Source: an uncultured Collinsella sp.
GTDB taxonomy: Bacteria; Actinomycetota; Coriobacteriia; Coriobacteriales; Coriobacteriaceae
NCBI GenBank assembly: GCA_902491345.1
Contig: CABUHI010000008.1
Coordinates: 1 to 64,000, forward strand
DNA length: 64,000 nucleotides
Direction of reading: 5' to 3'
Translations under genes and position numbers: made by a program
The notes under the pieces: model-generated
Database searches by the model: none
What the model was told of the DNA's origin: nothing
Seen by the model: the letters and a program-made list of their open reading frames with translations, nothing else
Part shown: piece by piece, positions 38,251-46,487 of the stretch
How positions within the stretch are numbered: position 1 is the stretch's first letter
Layout of the letters: the number at the start of each line of letters is the position of its first letter

Positions 38251-40104
38251 ATGCCGCTTTTCTCGCAACATACCGCCCGGTTCTCGCCGGACGTTCCTTT
38301 GGAGGGCACCAGCTCTCGCGAGCTGCTCAAGCGGTACCAGCCGCTCGAGACACTTGCGACCGGCGGTTTTGGCTCCATCGAGATCTGCCGCGACACGCAC
38401 CTGCGCCGCCGCGTCGCCATTAAGCGCATCCCCCTTATTAACGGTGTCGGCATGCCCGCCAGCGACATCATGGATGTCCTGCGCGAGGCGCACACTGCCG
38501 CCATGCTTCAACATCCCAACATCGTGCAGGTCATCGACTTTACGCACGACACAGCCTATGCCTACCTAGTTATGGAATATGTCGATGGCATGTCGCTGGC
38601 CGAGTTTTTGCACCGCGTGGACGGTCACTCACTTACCTTTGACGAGGCCGCGGCCATTGCCGATGCCCTAGGCCAGGCGCTCACCTTCGCCCATAGTAAT
38701 GGCGTACTCCACCTGGACATTAAGCCCGCCAACGTGCTCATCGACCACTCGGGCAATGTAAAGCTCACCGACTTTGGCATGGCGCGACTGTCGTCCGCCG
38801 GTGGCTTTGGCGGCTCGCGCGGCGGCACCATCGGCTACATGCCGCCCGAGCAGCTCGATATCGAGACCGGCACGGTCGATGAGCGCGCCGATGTCTTTGC
38901 CCTCGCCTGTGTAATCTATGAGGGCCTGTGCGGCAGCGCTCCCTTTATGGCGGCCACGCCCGCCGACTCGCTCGACCGCATCATCGGCGGCGCCACCTAT
39001 CCCAGCGAGCTGATACCACACTTTCCCCCGGGAGCCGAGGCCGCGCTCATGAGCGCGCTCTCCCCCATGCCGCAGGACCGCCCCAGCAGCGTCGAGACAT
39101 TTTGCGACCAGCTCCTTGCCGGTCTGGGCAGCGTGCGCGAAGGCCGTCGCAGCCTGGAGCAAATGGTTGGCGAACTTTCGGATGACGAGCAGGAGCTCGA
39201 CGATATCGAGCCGTCGCACTACGAGGACGACGCCATCGAGGTCGACCCCGCACTCGGCTGGGCGGGCACGCGCTGGAGCCATGCGCGCGACTACACCATG
39301 CGCACTATCTCGGCGCTAACGTGCGGCACCTTTAGCTTTTTGCTGATGCAAACGGCCGGGGTCGCGGCGCTTCCCGGCCTGGTCATTGCGGCCATCGCGA
39401 TCGGAGTGGCGGCTGGCCTGGCCCCCCAGATTGGCTCGGCCATCTCGGCTGTGGGCTTTTTGGTGCTCATGGCCAACGCCACCATGCAGGCACAGGGCAT
39501 CCTGTCGATGCTGCCCGTCGCGGTGATCTTTGCCGCCGCCATGTCCGGTTGGTGGATCGCCTGGGGTCGCACCGAGACTGCCGCGAGCGCCACGCTCACC
39601 TGTGCACTCGCGCTTGGCTGTCTGACCGGCAATACCTTCCTGGCAGCTGGGGTCGCCGCCGGCGTCGCGTCATTTTGGCTCGGCCCGGCAAGCGCCGCCG
39701 CGGCAACGGGCATGGGCGCGCTTTTTGCCCGTCTGGCCACGGTCGCGCTTTCAGCCGGAGGCGTACTGGGGCTCGGTAACGTTGCCGCAGCGCTGGGAGA
39801 CCCGCTCCTTTGGGCTGCCTTTGTGCTGGTCGCGGCAACTGCCGCGGCGTCATCTGCGCTGCTCAATGCCCATGCCAAGCGTGCCAATCAGGGCTCAAAC
39901 CTTGCCGCAATCGCCGCAATCGCTGTCACCGGCATCGGCTGCGCAGCGGCGTCCTGTCTTGCACACCATATGGAAATTGCCAGCCTTGCAGCCGCGGTCG
40001 TCGCCAAGGCGGCGGTTGCGGGAACCCTATCCTCTATAATCGTTGGGATATGCCTATATTTGCTCGGATACCAAAGAACCTATACGGAGAGTGATCTTTC
40101 GTGA
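38251..40104 (+). CDS. Membrane Ser/Thr kinase with HLD catalytic loop
   Basis: A 617-residue kinase. Catalytic features: Gly loop ATGGFGSIEI, VAIK lysine, Glu in LREAHTA, catalytic loop HLDIKPANVLI, LTDFGMA and GYMPPEQ. The usual HRD arginine is Leu, so it belongs to the non-RD group, often not controlled by activation-loop phosphorylation. From about residue 350 there are many hydrophobic helices and no PASTA domains. Its stop overlaps the GTG of the FhaA-like gene (GTGA). GAGGG precedes the ATG at 38251. It heads an operon of phospho-signalling and wall-synthesis genes. Confidence 0.85.
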   Translation: MPLFSQHTARFSPDVPLEGTSSRELLKRYQPLETLATGGFGSIEICRDTHLRRRVAIKRIPLINGVGMPASDIMDVLREAHTAAMLQHPNIVQVIDFTHDTAYAYLVMEYVDGMSLAEFLHRVDGHSLTFDEAAAIADALGQALTFAHSNGVLHLDIKPANVLIDHSGNVKLTDFGMARLSSAGGFGGSRGGTIGYMPPEQLDIETGTVDERADVFALACVIYEGLCGSAPFMAATPADSLDRIIGGATYPSELIPHFPPGAEAALMSALSPMPQDRPSSVETFCDQLLAGLGSVREGRRSLEQMVGELSDDEQELDDIEPSHYEDDAIEVDPALGWAGTRWSHARDYTMRTISALTCGTFSFLLMQTAGVAALPGLVIAAIAIGVAAGLAPQIGSAISAVGFLVLMANATMQAQGILSMLPVAVIFAAAMSGWWIAWGRTETAASATLTCALALGCLTGNTFLAAGVAAGVASFWLGPASAAAATGMGALFARLATVALSAGGVLGLGNVAAALGDPLLWAAFVLVAATAAASSALLNAHAKRANQGSNLAAIAAIAVTGIGCAAASCLAHHMEIASLAAAVVAKAAVAGTLSSIIVGICLYLLGYQRTYTESDLS

Positions 40105-41114
40105 ACTTCCTGAACATCTTCGAGGACCACGTGGCCGGCATCTTCGGTGCCACCCGTGCCCCGTTCTCCTTTAAGAAGCTTGCCAAGCAGGCCGCTCGCG
40201 ACATGGAGGATCAGACTCTGGTGATCAACGGCGTCAACACGGCGCCGGCACTCTATACCATCCTTATCGCCGCCGACGACGATCCCATGCTCGCCCCGTT
40301 CTACCCCGAGCTTTCGCGCGAGGTCCGCGAGTTTGTGAAGGCGCAGGCCGAAAAGCGCCGCTATGTCTTTGTCGGCGAGCCCCTCGTGCGCTTTATGATC
40401 GATCCGCAGCTGCGCGCCGGCAAGTTCTCGGTCTTTGCCGAGAACGTCGATGCCCCCACGCTCGGCCGCCTGTACGAAGAAGAGCGCGCCTATCAAAACG
40501 GCCTGGGCCAGAACAACTCCGCGGCAAGCCGTGCCGCCAGCGCCCCGCGCGCCGGCCAGCAGCAGTTTGCTGCCCCGCAGCAGCAGCGCCCCGCCGCCAT
40601 GCCCCAGCAGCAGCCGACGCCTCGCGCCGCCGCTCCCGACCCGCTTGCCGTGGCAGACCCCTTCGCGCCTAGCGTCCCCGACCCCGCCGCAGCACCCATC
40701 CCGGTGCCGCAGACCGTCTCGCGCGACGCGCTTGCCGGCATGGGCGGAGCCGCCGCGACCGGTGCCGCCGTGGGCCTAGGCGCCGCAGCCGGCATCGCCT
40801 CCAACATGGCGAGCACTCGCGCCCCGCAGCGCCCGCTCGCCCAGCTCGTCGACGTCGTGAGCGGCGAGAGCCATAGCATCACCTCCGCACAGGTAACCAT
40901 CGGTCGCGAGCGCTCAGTTTCCGACATTGCCCTGCGCGACCCCAACGTGTCGCGCCGCCACGCCCAGCTCACCTTTACGGGCTCGGATTGGTCGATCGAG
41001 GACCTCAATTCCACCAACGGCACGCTCGTCAACAACCGCCGCATTACGCGCTGCCCGCTGCGCAACGGCGATCTGCTGACGTTTGGCCTGAGCACCTTTG
41101 AATTTAGGGGATAG
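40101..41114 (+). CDS. fhaA: FhaA-like DUF3662 + FHA protein
   Basis: A 337-residue protein of the actinobacterial FhaA type. The N-terminal DUF3662 domain (about 1-130, MNFLNIFEDHVAGIFG) is followed by a Gln/Pro/Ala-rich linker and a C-terminal FHA domain from about 250, with TIGRERSVSDIAL, VSRRHAQL and NSTNGTLVNN loops. In mycobacteria FhaA reads kinase-phosphorylated envelope proteins and slows peptidoglycan precursor flipping. It starts at a GTG overlapping the kinase stop. The gene order matches the conserved cluster. Confidence 0.85.
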   Translation: MNFLNIFEDHVAGIFGATRAPFSFKKLAKQAARDMEDQTLVINGVNTAPALYTILIAADDDPMLAPFYPELSREVREFVKAQAEKRRYVFVGEPLVRFMIDPQLRAGKFSVFAENVDAPTLGRLYEEERAYQNGLGQNNSAASRAASAPRAGQQQFAAPQQQRPAAMPQQQPTPRAAAPDPLAVADPFAPSVPDPAAAPIPVPQTVSRDALAGMGGAAATGAAVGLGAAAGIASNMASTRAPQRPLAQLVDVVSGESHSITSAQVTIGRERSVSDIALRDPNVSRRHAQLTFTGSDWSIEDLNSTNGTLVNNRRITRCPLRNGDLLTFGLSTFEFRG

Positions 41115-41120
41115 TCGCTT

Positions 41121-41537
41121 ATGAACATCGATATCGTCCTTTTTGCAGGCCGCATCGTCCTGGTCGCCCTGCTCTATATCTTCCTGTTCGCCGTCATGAA
41201 GACCGGCGTGGGACTTGTGCGCGGGCAGCGCCGCGACTCGGCTATCTGGACGATTGATGTGGACAAGGGTCCGCGCGGTATCCGCGGCATCCACGTAGAC
41301 ATGCTCGGCCCCGTCATCGTCGGTCGCTCGCCATCTTCGGACATCTGCATCAACGAACCGTTCGTCTCGGCCTCGCATGCGCGCTTTTCGCTGCAGGGCC
41401 CGGCGCTCATCATCGAGGACCTCAACTCGCTTAACGGCACGCTCGTCAACGGCCGCCAGCTCGTGGAGCCCGCGACGCTGCGTGAGGGCGACGAAGTCCA
41501 GATTGGCGACGTGGTCATGAAGGTGAACCGTCGATGA
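41121..41537 (+). CDS. fhaB: FhaB-like membrane FHA protein
   Basis: A 138-residue protein with one N-terminal hydrophobic helix (IVLVALLYIFLFAVM) and a C-terminal FHA domain: VIVGRSPSSDICI, VSASHARF and NSLNGTLVNG. FhaB/FipA-type proteins bind phosphorylated division proteins at the membrane. It follows the FhaA-like gene by six bases and overlaps the phosphatase gene by ATGA at 41534-41537. Confidence 0.87.
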   Translation: MNIDIVLFAGRIVLVALLYIFLFAVMKTGVGLVRGQRRDSAIWTIDVDKGPRGIRGIHVDMLGPVIVGRSPSSDICINEPFVSASHARFSLQGPALIIEDLNSLNGTLVNGRQLVEPATLREGDEVQIGDVVMKVNRR

Positions 41538-43468
41538 TCGACGAGGAGAACAAGTCCGCAACTATGACCGAGGCACCGGCTGCCGCCGCAGCTGCGCCGG
41601 CCCACGCCGCTCCGGCGGGCTCCGCACCCGTGGAACCCGAGGACACCGTGTTCTCCCTGCCTCTTTCGCATGTAACGCATGATATTTCGGATCTCGCCGA
41701 TAACGAGGACGAAGAGGATGCCGTAGCGGCGCCCATCGGCGCACATGCTGCGGAACAGCCCACAGCGCCCGAAGCAACCCCGGCGCCGGCTCACTTTGCA
41801 GAGCCCGTCGCCGCGGCAATCAACGAGAGCGCTGCGGTGTTTGCGGCACCCGAGCCCGCCGCGCCGGCGTTTCCCATAGCCCCGGCATCCGAGGTTGCGC
41901 CCGCGTCTACGCCGGCGCCCGAGGCAGGGACATCCCCCGAGGACGGCCCTGCACCCAAGACCCCGCAGCCTGCGCCCGCAAGCGAGTCCGATGCCGTGGC
42001 CGAGCCCGCCGCCCAGTCGCAAAACACGCCTGCGCCGTCGCACTTTGCGACGCCCGAGCCTATAGACGTCAGCCCGCAAGATGACGAGTCGACCGCCCGC
42101 GTTTCCGAGGAGCCCGACTCCCCGGACACCGGCGATTCCGAATCAAACGCCGAGACCGACACCGTCTCTCCCGGTGACACAGCCGAGATCGACGTTGCCG
42201 CCGTTGAGGCCAAGCTCAAAGACCCCGGCTCGACCATGAGCTTTGAACCCCTACCCGAGGAGCGCATCGAGACCGACTCGACCTATGATGCCGGCACCAC
42301 CACGCAACTCATGTGGGGCGCCCGCTCCGACGTTGGCTGCGTGCGCCCGCACAATGAGGATTCCTACCTGGTGCAGTCGCCGCTCTTTTGCGTATGCGAC
42401 GGCATGGGTGGTCACGCTGCCGGCGAGGTAGCCTCTTCTATCGCCGTCGAGACTATTGCCAAGACGGCCCCACAGTCCGCCGACGCAGCACGCCTGGCCG
42501 CAGCCGTCGAGGCTGCCAACGCCGCCGTAATCGAGGCGGCCCTGAACGGCCTGGGCAAGCCCGGCATGGGCTGCACAGCCACCTGCGCCTACATCGAAAA
42601 CGACACGCTCGCCATCGCCCACGTGGGCGACTCTCGCGCCTATCTGCTCCACGAGGGCACGCTCATCCGCGTGACCCGCGACCACTCCTACGTGGAGGAG
42701 CTCGTGGACGCCGGCGAGATCACGGCAGACGAGGCTCGCGTCCACCCCAACCGTTCGGTCATCACCCGCGCGCTGGGCTCGGACCCCGCCATGTATGCCG
42801 ACCACTTCACTCTGCATATCGAGGAAGGCGACCGCCTGGTCCTGTGCTCCGACGGCCTCTCGAGCATGATTCCCGATAGCGATATCGAGAACATCGCCAC
42901 GCAGTCCTCAACCGCGCAAATCTGCGTCGACAACCTAGTGGACGCGGCGCTTGCCGCCGGCGGCCACGACAACGTGACCGTAGTAGTCGTTGACCTGGTT
43001 GACGATGGCGTCATGCGCGAGGCGCAACGCGTGCGTCGCCGCAACGTTACTATCGCCGCCATCCTGGCCCTCGTCTTTGTGCTGGCAGCTGGCATCTGGG
43101 CCTACACGGGTGTCACCGGCTCGTACTACCTGGGTACCTACCAGGGCAATGTCGCCGTCTGGCGCGGCCTGCCCGGCAAGCCACTCGGACTCAAGCTCCA
43201 CTGGCTCGAAAGCGAAACCAGCATCAAGCTATCCGACCTGCCCGAAGACACGCAAAACCGCCTCAAGGCGGGTATTCCGCAAACAAGTGTCGACGATGCG
43301 CAGGACACGATATCCAAGTACCGCCACCAGATCGACGAGGAGCAGACCCGCCAGGTGATCGACGCGCAAACGATTCGCGACAACACCAATCAGGGATCGA
43401 CCTCCGAATCAGATTCCGAGAAAACCGCCGAACAGTCCGCCGAGGCCGAAGCCTCCGATAAGAATTAG
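41534..43468 (+). CDS. pstP: PP2C-type Ser/Thr phosphatase with long acidic N-terminal region
   Basis: A 644-residue protein. Residues 1-250 are Ala/Pro/Glu-rich and probably disordered, unlike the compact N terminus of mycobacterial PstP. The PP2C domain (about 255-490) shows SDVGCVRPHNEDSYLV, CDGMGGHAAGE, AHVGDSRAYL, RSVITRALG, LCSDGLSSM and GGHDNVTVVVV, which hold the metal-binding Asp residues. A hydrophobic helix near 515-535 and an external tail follow. It opposes the kinases of this operon. Confidence 0.9.
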   Translation: MIDEENKSATMTEAPAAAAAAPAHAAPAGSAPVEPEDTVFSLPLSHVTHDISDLADNEDEEDAVAAPIGAHAAEQPTAPEATPAPAHFAEPVAAAINESAAVFAAPEPAAPAFPIAPASEVAPASTPAPEAGTSPEDGPAPKTPQPAPASESDAVAEPAAQSQNTPAPSHFATPEPIDVSPQDDESTARVSEEPDSPDTGDSESNAETDTVSPGDTAEIDVAAVEAKLKDPGSTMSFEPLPEERIETDSTYDAGTTTQLMWGARSDVGCVRPHNEDSYLVQSPLFCVCDGMGGHAAGEVASSIAVETIAKTAPQSADAARLAAAVEAANAAVIEAALNGLGKPGMGCTATCAYIENDTLAIAHVGDSRAYLLHEGTLIRVTRDHSYVEELVDAGEITADEARVHPNRSVITRALGSDPAMYADHFTLHIEEGDRLVLCSDGLSSMIPDSDIENIATQSSTAQICVDNLVDAALAAGGHDNVTVVVVDLVDDGVMREAQRVRRRNVTIAAILALVFVLAAGIWAYTGVTGSYYLGTYQGNVAVWRGLPGKPLGLKLHWLESETSIKLSDLPEDTQNRLKAGIPQTSVDDAQDTISKYRHQIDEEQTRQVIDAQTIRDNTNQGSTSESDSEKTAEQSAEAEASDKN

Positions 43469-43484
43469 AAAGGGAGTGCCGCTT

Positions 43485-46355
43485 ATGAGTCGCCGCAACA
43501 CCGAGCTGCTCTTGCTCATCGCCTCGGCGTTCCCCGTCATCCTGCTGTATGCGATGTACGTCCTCACCGCGGGCGCTGCCATCTCCTTTGAGACGCTCGC
43601 CGTACCGATCGGCCTCTTTGCCGCCTTTGCCGCGGCCCACATTGCCGTGCGCATCTTGGCGCCCGGTGCCGACCCCGCCATCCTGCCCATCGTATTTATA
43701 CTTTCGGGCATCGGCATCACGTTCGTGACGCGTCTCGCCCCCGCTCTCGCCATCTCACAGCTCATCATCCTGTTTGTCTCGGTGGCGCTCATGGTGGGAA
43801 CGCTTGCACTAGTCAAAAACCTCGACGTGGTCATGCGCTACAAGTACACCTTTGGCATCATCGGCATCATTCTGCTGATGCTGCCTATCTTTATCGGCAC
43901 CACGATCTCGGGCTCCAAGCTGTGGATTCGCATCGCGGGCTTTACCATCCAGCCCGGCGAGTTCGCCAAGGTCTTTATCGTCCTGTTCCTGGCCGGCTAC
44001 CTGGCCGAGAACCGCGAGCTGCTCTCCATCTCCAACCGCAAGATTCTGGGCTTTAAGATCCCTCGCCTGCGACTGCTGCTGCCGCTGTTTGCCGTGTGGG
44101 GTGTGTGCCTGCTCGTCGTCGTCTTCGAACGCGACCTGGGTTCGGCCGTGCTGTTCTACACCATCTTCTTGCTGATGCTCTACGTTGCCACGGGGCGCTT
44201 TTCGTATGTCGTTATCGGCCTTGCGCTCTTAGCCGTTGGAGCCGTGGGCGCCTACAAGTTCCTGTCTCACGTTCAGGTGCGTTTCCAGGTTTGGCTCGAT
44301 CCGTTTAAGGACGCCCAGGGCCAGGGCTACCAGATCGTCCAGTCGCTCTTCTCGCTTGCCGATGGCGGTCTGGTCGGTGTTGGCATCGGCAACGGCATGG
44401 CCAACAACATCCCTGTCGTCGAGTCCGACTTTATCTTCTCGGCTATCGGCGAGGAGATGGGCCTTTTGGGCGGCGGCGCCGTGCTCATCCTGTTTATGCT
44501 CTTTGCCGTGCGTGGCCTCACCACGGCTGCCCGCGCTAAATCCGACCTCGCCGCCTTTAGTGCCACAGGCCTTACGGCCGCCATCAGCTTCCAGGCCTTC
44601 TTGATCGTTGGCGGCGTAACCCGCCTGATCCCGCTGACCGGCGTCACCCTGCCCTTTATGAGCCAGGGCGGCTCCTCTCTGCTGGCGAGCTTTATCATCG
44701 TCGCGCTCCTGCTGCGCGCCGGTGACGAGGCGACCGGACGCGAGGCCGAGCTTACCGGCACCGGCACCATGGCCGCCATCACCGATGATCAGGTCGCATC
44801 TGCCGCCGCCCCGACGGGCACGCGCTTTGCCACCTCGTCTTCCTACGGCAGCGGCAGCCATTCCGTCGGCTCGCGCATGCGCCGTCGCCTGCTCGACACG
44901 CCTGAATCCGGTGTGCTCGGCCGCGTTGCTCTTGCCAACCGTCTAACCCGCGCGGTGCTCGCCTTTACGGCGCTGTTCGCCATCCTTATCGGCAACCTCA
45001 CCTATGTCCAGGTCATCAAGGCCAAGGACTATCAGGACATGCCGACCAACAACCACACCATCGCCCGCTCCAAGTACATCCAGCGCGGTTCCATCATCAC
45101 GTCCGACGGCGTGACGCTGGCCGAGTCGCTGCAGCAGGAGGACGGCACCTACGTACGCTCCTACCCCAACGGTAACCTGGCAGCGCACGTGGTTGGCTAT
45201 GTGAGCCAGCAGTATGGCACCACCGCCATCGAGAGCGTCATGAACGACACGCTCACTGGCTCTAAGGATTACTCCAGCTGGAACAACGCCATCGCGTCGC
45301 TCGCGGGCCAGACCCAGCCGGGCAACACCGCCAAGCTCACCATCGACTCGCGCATCCAGACGGCTGCTGAGCAGGCGCTGAAGGGCTTTAAGGGCGCTGT
45401 AGTGGTCATCGACCCGCGTACCGGCGCGGTGCTTGCATGTGCCAGCTCGCCCACCTACGACAACACCAACATCGATGCCCTGCTGCAGACGGGCGGCGGC
45501 GAGGACGGCTCCATGTACAATCGCGCCATGGACGCGCTGTACACGCCGGGCTCAACGTTTAAGGTCGTTACGCTTTCCGCGGCACTCGAGACCGGTACCG
45601 CCAGCCTTACCAGCACCTACCAGGCGCCCGGCTCCATGGACATCGGCAACGCACCGGTCACCAACTCTGCCAACGAGAGCTACGGCACCATCAGCCTGCA
45701 GCAGGCCTTTGCCGTGTCCTCCAACGTCGTCTTTGGCCAGGTGGCAAACGAAGTTGGCGCAAACACGCTCGTACAGTTTGCCAACGCCTTTGGCTACGGC
45801 CAAAAGCTCGGCCAAGACCTGACCTCCTCGGCCTCCATCATGGCCGACCCGTCGCTCATGACCGAGTGGGAGACCGCCTGGGCCGGCGCCGGCCAGCCTG
45901 TCGGCATGGACCATACGCCCGGCCCGCAGACCACCGTCATGCAAAACGCCGTGATTGCCGCCGCCATCGCTAACAGCGGCGTGGTCATGGACCCGTACTT
46001 TGTAGCCCAGGTACTCGCCCCGGACGGAACCGTGGTCAAGACCACGCAGTCCCGCTCGCTTGGTCAGGCCGTCAGCTCCGCCACGGCCGACCAGGTCAAG
46101 CAGGCCATGCTTGCCGTCGTCCAGTCCGGCACCGGCACCGATGCCCAAATCCCCGGCGTCAAGGTCGCCGGCAAGACCGGCTCGGCCGAGACTGGCGGCA
46201 CCAACGTCAACTCGATGTTCGTTGGCTTTGCACCTTACGATTCACCCACGGTCGCCATCTCGGTGGCCTTGGAGGATTTCGACAAGCATGACGTCAAGGC
46301 CGCTAAGATCGCCGGTATCGTCCTGACCGCGGCGCTTGCCGCACAGGGAGCGTGA
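43485..46355 (+). CDS. SEDS glycosyltransferase-class B PBP fusion (RodA/FtsW-PbpA)
   Basis: A 956-residue natural fusion. Residues 1-410 are a SEDS polymerase with ten or so helices, including SKLWIRIAGFTIQPGEFAK, FERDLGSAVLFY and LTGVTLPFMSQGGSS. A linker of about 65 residues and a further helix (VLAFTALFAILIGNLTYV) lead to a class B transpeptidase: STFK motif GSTFKVV, SSN (AVSSNVVF) and KTG (VAGKTGSAE). The two activities normally come from adjacent rodA and pbpA genes in this cluster; fusing them fixes polymerase and crosslinker 1:1. ATG 43485 has GGGAG at proper spacing; a GTG nine bases earlier is too close to it. Confidence 0.9.
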   Translation: MSRRNTELLLLIASAFPVILLYAMYVLTAGAAISFETLAVPIGLFAAFAAAHIAVRILAPGADPAILPIVFILSGIGITFVTRLAPALAISQLIILFVSVALMVGTLALVKNLDVVMRYKYTFGIIGIILLMLPIFIGTTISGSKLWIRIAGFTIQPGEFAKVFIVLFLAGYLAENRELLSISNRKILGFKIPRLRLLLPLFAVWGVCLLVVVFERDLGSAVLFYTIFLLMLYVATGRFSYVVIGLALLAVGAVGAYKFLSHVQVRFQVWLDPFKDAQGQGYQIVQSLFSLADGGLVGVGIGNGMANNIPVVESDFIFSAIGEEMGLLGGGAVLILFMLFAVRGLTTAARAKSDLAAFSATGLTAAISFQAFLIVGGVTRLIPLTGVTLPFMSQGGSSLLASFIIVALLLRAGDEATGREAELTGTGTMAAITDDQVASAAAPTGTRFATSSSYGSGSHSVGSRMRRRLLDTPESGVLGRVALANRLTRAVLAFTALFAILIGNLTYVQVIKAKDYQDMPTNNHTIARSKYIQRGSIITSDGVTLAESLQQEDGTYVRSYPNGNLAAHVVGYVSQQYGTTAIESVMNDTLTGSKDYSSWNNAIASLAGQTQPGNTAKLTIDSRIQTAAEQALKGFKGAVVVIDPRTGAVLACASSPTYDNTNIDALLQTGGGEDGSMYNRAMDALYTPGSTFKVVTLSAALETGTASLTSTYQAPGSMDIGNAPVTNSANESYGTISLQQAFAVSSNVVFGQVANEVGANTLVQFANAFGYGQKLGQDLTSSASIMADPSLMTEWETAWAGAGQPVGMDHTPGPQTTVMQNAVIAAAIANSGVVMDPYFVAQVLAPDGTVVKTTQSRSLGQAVSSATADQVKQAMLAVVQSGTGTDAQIPGVKVAGKTGSAETGGTNVNSMFVGFAPYDSPTVAISVALEDFDKHDVKAAKIAGIVLTAALAAQGA

Positions 46356-46487
46356 TGCCCATGATCGAATCGGACACCCGAGGCGCGCCGCGGCCTAAGG
46401 GTTAGCGGCAACGCGTCACACGGCCCCAGCGGCCACATCGTAGGTACTACACACATCGTTGAGCGAATAGTTATGTTAGGAGCAGGA

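Noticed and set aside
42243..42879. Overlapping Arg/Pro-rich frames within the PP2C gene
   Set aside because: Alternate-frame shadows of a high-GC gene with intact phosphatase motifs.
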